Under the pieces are notes generated by a model, which was given only the letters and a program-made list of their open reading frames with translations, was not told the origin of the DNA and did no database searches. From assembly GCA_036897625.1 (NCBI GenBank), contig JAYMTA010001044.1, forward strand, positions 1 to 22,208: a stretch of 22,208 nt of DNA, written 5' to 3'. Shown one piece after another: positions 20,001 through 22,208 of the stretch (position 1 is its first letter; every line of letters begins with the position of its first letter). A program made the position numbers and the translations under genes. The stretch is from Pelargonium cotyledonis (lineage: Eukaryota > Streptophyta > Magnoliopsida > Geraniales > Geraniaceae).

Positions 20001-20334
20001 CTATTTGAAGAGCTAAGATGGCCTATCCAGCCCTCCTCCCTCTCCCTGACTTGCACCGCCGCCGCCCACCTGACGCTCCCCTCCAACCCCACCTCGTCCC
20101 CGACTGCTGCCATCCCTCGTTGGTGGAGCCTCGTGGGACCCATCCGGAAGTGGAGCAGCTAGCCGCCATTGGGGACTGTAATGCGTTAGTTATGGAACAC
20201 ACTACTACCATTCAATTATCCAACCTAGTACATCTCCATTGGTTGCACAACCTGACCCTTCATTAATGATTCAACAATCATTCCCTGCACCACTACCTCT
20301 ATATCAACCCCCGTCAAAGAATTTTCTTTTCCAT
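19970..20334. repeat. Pair of identical 23-bp direct repeats
   Basis: A 23-bp sequence beginning CGTCAAAGAATTTTCTTTTC occurs at 19970-19992 and 20312-20334. The 319 bp between them include a GC-rich, CC-rich stretch at about 20030-20170. The identity suggests a recent event. No poly-A tail or inverted termini mark the intervening DNA as a simple insertion. Confidence 0.85.
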
Positions 20335-20832
20335 ATTCCAATAAATATCCTCTCTACTCCACGCAAAAATCCTACAAACCTAAATCAATGAAAGCCAAAA
20401 CTGCAAGTAAGCCATGACCGAATAAAAAATCTAACCCTCCTCATAGAGCTTTTGGGCCTTTAGTTCCGGAAACCCCTCTCACACCAAACCCATCATCCCG
20501 CTATGACTTGTTTCGTAGCAATAGTACTCTTCTCTTCCTCTCAGTCGGACATTGTCTTCATTCAATAATCCAAAATGCTTTTATTTTCAGTATATGTGGA
20601 TCCAGGAACATGAGCTTTCTTTTCTCTCCTTTCGCAAGCAATATGGGACCCCTCAAGCTTCACATGTTCAAGCCAACTCACAAACCGTACGTAATTTTGT
20701 GGCTCTATTCGGATCCTGGAACTTCTCAACTTTTGACTGTCTTCTTCTAATCAATGTCTACGCCCTGGTCGCGCCATCTCACAGAGCTGATTTATGGCCG
20801 GGTCAGCCACCAAATCCGCATGCCTATAGCTA

Positions 20833-21290
20833 TCAATTTTTTTTAGCTACAACAACAATGAAATCATCCCAAGATCTAGCCCATCTTCTCAACTATTAGT
20901 CGTTTGAACCACTTATCAGCTCTTCCCTCAATGTGAGCTACTGGTAGGAATTTTTTTTTCCATCCCATCAAATTAAAGCGGAAGAACTTCCTACACTTAC
21001 CTATCCACTCCAGTTCCATCAAATTTTGGATCCTGATTGATCTGGTCATGCTTAGTAGCAGACCCCTCGATTCCTTTCATCTTCTCCAATTCTGAGTTTC
21101 TTTTCAACATCAAGCCCACAGATCTGGTAATCTATTGTTGTTGTATTTAGTGATCAAATTGAGCTCATAATTCTGACCCTTCCACCATCTTTAGCATAAC
21201 TAATCCAAGTCTTCAACAAGGACAACCATTTCTTCCACCACTTCAAGTCTCGGTGCCATGGTTCCAGATCTTGCTTGCTCTGATACCACT
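20833..21290 (-). pseudogene. Decayed gag of an LTR retrotransposon
   Basis: Just inside the primer site the minus strand has an ATG frame of 19 codons (21259 down to 21200) starting MAPRLEVVEEM and ended by TAG. Further along, separated by stops and frame changes, come gag-like pieces: DPKFDGTG near 21030, RKFFRFNLMGW near 20975-21005, AHIEGRADKWFKRL (within 20897-20950) and RSWDDFIVVVA (within 20833-20877). Order and motifs match the Retrotrans_gag family of Ty3/gypsy-type elements. The gene is broken in several places and cannot make gag. Confidence 0.7.
21277..21288 (-). other. Primer-binding site for initiator-Met tRNA
   Basis: The minus strand reads TGGTATCAGAGC, the standard plant retrotransposon primer site complementary to the 3' end of initiator methionine tRNA. 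It lies four bases inside the putative LTR end (TCCACA) at 21293, where reverse transcription priming is expected. Confidence 0.88.
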
Positions 21291-21292
21291 GC

Positions 21293-21600
21293 TGTGGATT
21301 CAACACAGAAACACTCTAATCCAAACAACTCATACTACAATCCACAATTTCGCACACACCCACTCTAATTACACAATTAGACATAGCCAAGCCATAAGGT
21401 AATCAATATTCATTCATTGGGATAAAGATTACAGAGAAATTAATCACCAACTTATTATATAGTTATCTCCTCATTGTAGGAGCTTACTTTAAAATAACTA
21501 ACTTCTTTCAAGATAGGCATCTTGCGATGCAAGCAAAGAAAGCAATGAAACGACATCGCATAAGCAAAATAGAAGGACTCTTGATATTAAATATACTACA
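21293..21600 (-). mobile_element. 5' LTR of the minus-strand retrotransposon remnant
   Basis: The end at 21293 is fixed by the adjacent primer site and a terminal CA on the minus strand. A TATA-like CTATATAATAAG at 21462 down to 21451 would drive transcription toward the primer site. The start of the LTR (higher coordinate) is uncertain, about 21560-21700; I could not match a terminal TG with a target duplication. Elements 3' of gag and the second LTR are not in the window, so the copy is truncated or rearranged around 20000. Confidence 0.6.
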
Positions 21601-22106
21601 TCGTTTGGATCCAAGTTACCGTTAGGGTCATAGCTCACGTCAGAGATTCGAAAACAGTGTGCAGTGGCAAGTTTGCCCTACTTCCAGGTATGTCTGCTTC
21701 GAAAACTCTAGATCTCACTCTCTTTTATGCAATAACTTTCTTCTTCTTTTGGTTGAGAGGGTATTGAAAGTCCATTTATTGAGTCATTGCCAGTTTTGTC
21801 AAATTAAGTAGGTTATGATTCTTATCTGATAGTTGTGAGAATAAATTAGGATTTTCATATCAGTAACTGAAACACGTACGACTTTTTATTGTATTGATGT
21901 GGTCCGCTTGTTAGGTGCATGTTGAACAATTAATGAAGCTTGGATTAGAAAAACATTGAAAACAAGATTTGAAAATAGCTTTTTTCGCAATAATGGGTCC
22001 CACGTCACCTTGTGCAACACCAAATTGTGGATGGAACTCCACCCGTACATGTCATAGTCACACTTCCAATCCTAGCCTTATATCTATCCAAATTTTAATT
22101 AAAAAC
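21601..22106. other. Intergenic DNA, no feature recognised
   Basis: The sequence is AT-rich with short open frames of no protein character. It may include the outer part of the LTR at its left edge. Confidence 0.5.
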
Positions 22107-22208
22107 TACTCCTGCCGTCTCAAAATGAGTGTCTTATTTCTATTTTTTGTAAAAATTAAGAATTACAAGATAATTTAATGTGTTTCCAATACAACCCTCA
22201 TTTTTTCC
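22107..22208 (+). mobile_element. Stowaway/mariner-like MITE end, copy 2 (cut by window edge)
   Basis: After a TA comes CTCCTGCCGTCTCAAAATGA and GTGTC, close to the plant mariner terminus CTCCCTCCGTCYCAAAATGAGTGTC. It continues with AAAATTAAGAATTACAAGA and CAACCCTCATTTTTT. It is a better match than copy 1 at 5265, and its far end lies beyond the window. Confidence 0.7.

Noticed and set aside
20018-20899. Plus-strand frames of 82 and 115 codons downstream of CABIN1
   Set aside because: The second overlaps clear gag-like sequence on the opposite strand. The first is proline-rich because of a C-rich stretch. Neither resembles a known protein.

Overview
This is nuclear DNA from a flowering plant, almost certainly a eudicot. 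The genes are split by AT-rich GT-AG introns. The long protein is read as the plant CABIN1-like TPR protein. The gaps carry typical plant repeats: LTR retroelement remnants, a Stowaway-like MITE, a CACTA-type end, tRNA-derived SINE pieces and a (GA)n tract. I cannot name the species.

Layout. Bases 1-2080 are AT-rich intergenic DNA with a (GA)n microsatellite and no gene I can support. Bases about 2080-4187 are a GC-richer block that reads on the minus strand like a long LTR: TG at one end, a TATA box, then an R/U5-like tail. Its U3 part holds a 32-bp minisatellite and two perfect hairpins. Bases 4190-6047 hold a CACTA-like end, a tRNA-derived SINE remnant and a MITE fragment. A five-exon minus-strand gene (7533 down to 6048) encodes a 197-residue single-pass membrane protein with a signal peptide, rebuilt here from splice sites and not recognised. 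A 575-bp divergent spacer separates its start codon from that of the main gene.

The main gene (8109-19765, plus) has 19 coding exons that join without a break into 1987 residues. It encodes a plant CABIN1/Hir3-type subunit of the HIRA histone H3.3 chaperone complex. Two features of its 5' end stand out: the first exon contributes only the ATG, and the second coding intron needs a GC donor. Intron 18 carries a 76-bp SINE tail fragment between 9-bp direct repeats.

Bases 19766-22208 hold the decayed 5' part of a minus-strand LTR retrotransposon (LTR with TATA box, initiator-Met-tRNA primer site, broken gag), a pair of 23-bp direct repeats, and a second MITE end at the window edge.

The two genes are divergent neighbours, but nothing in the sequence shows that they share a pathway. 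I did not find a new multi-gene system. The most novel protein-level item is the unrecognised membrane protein.
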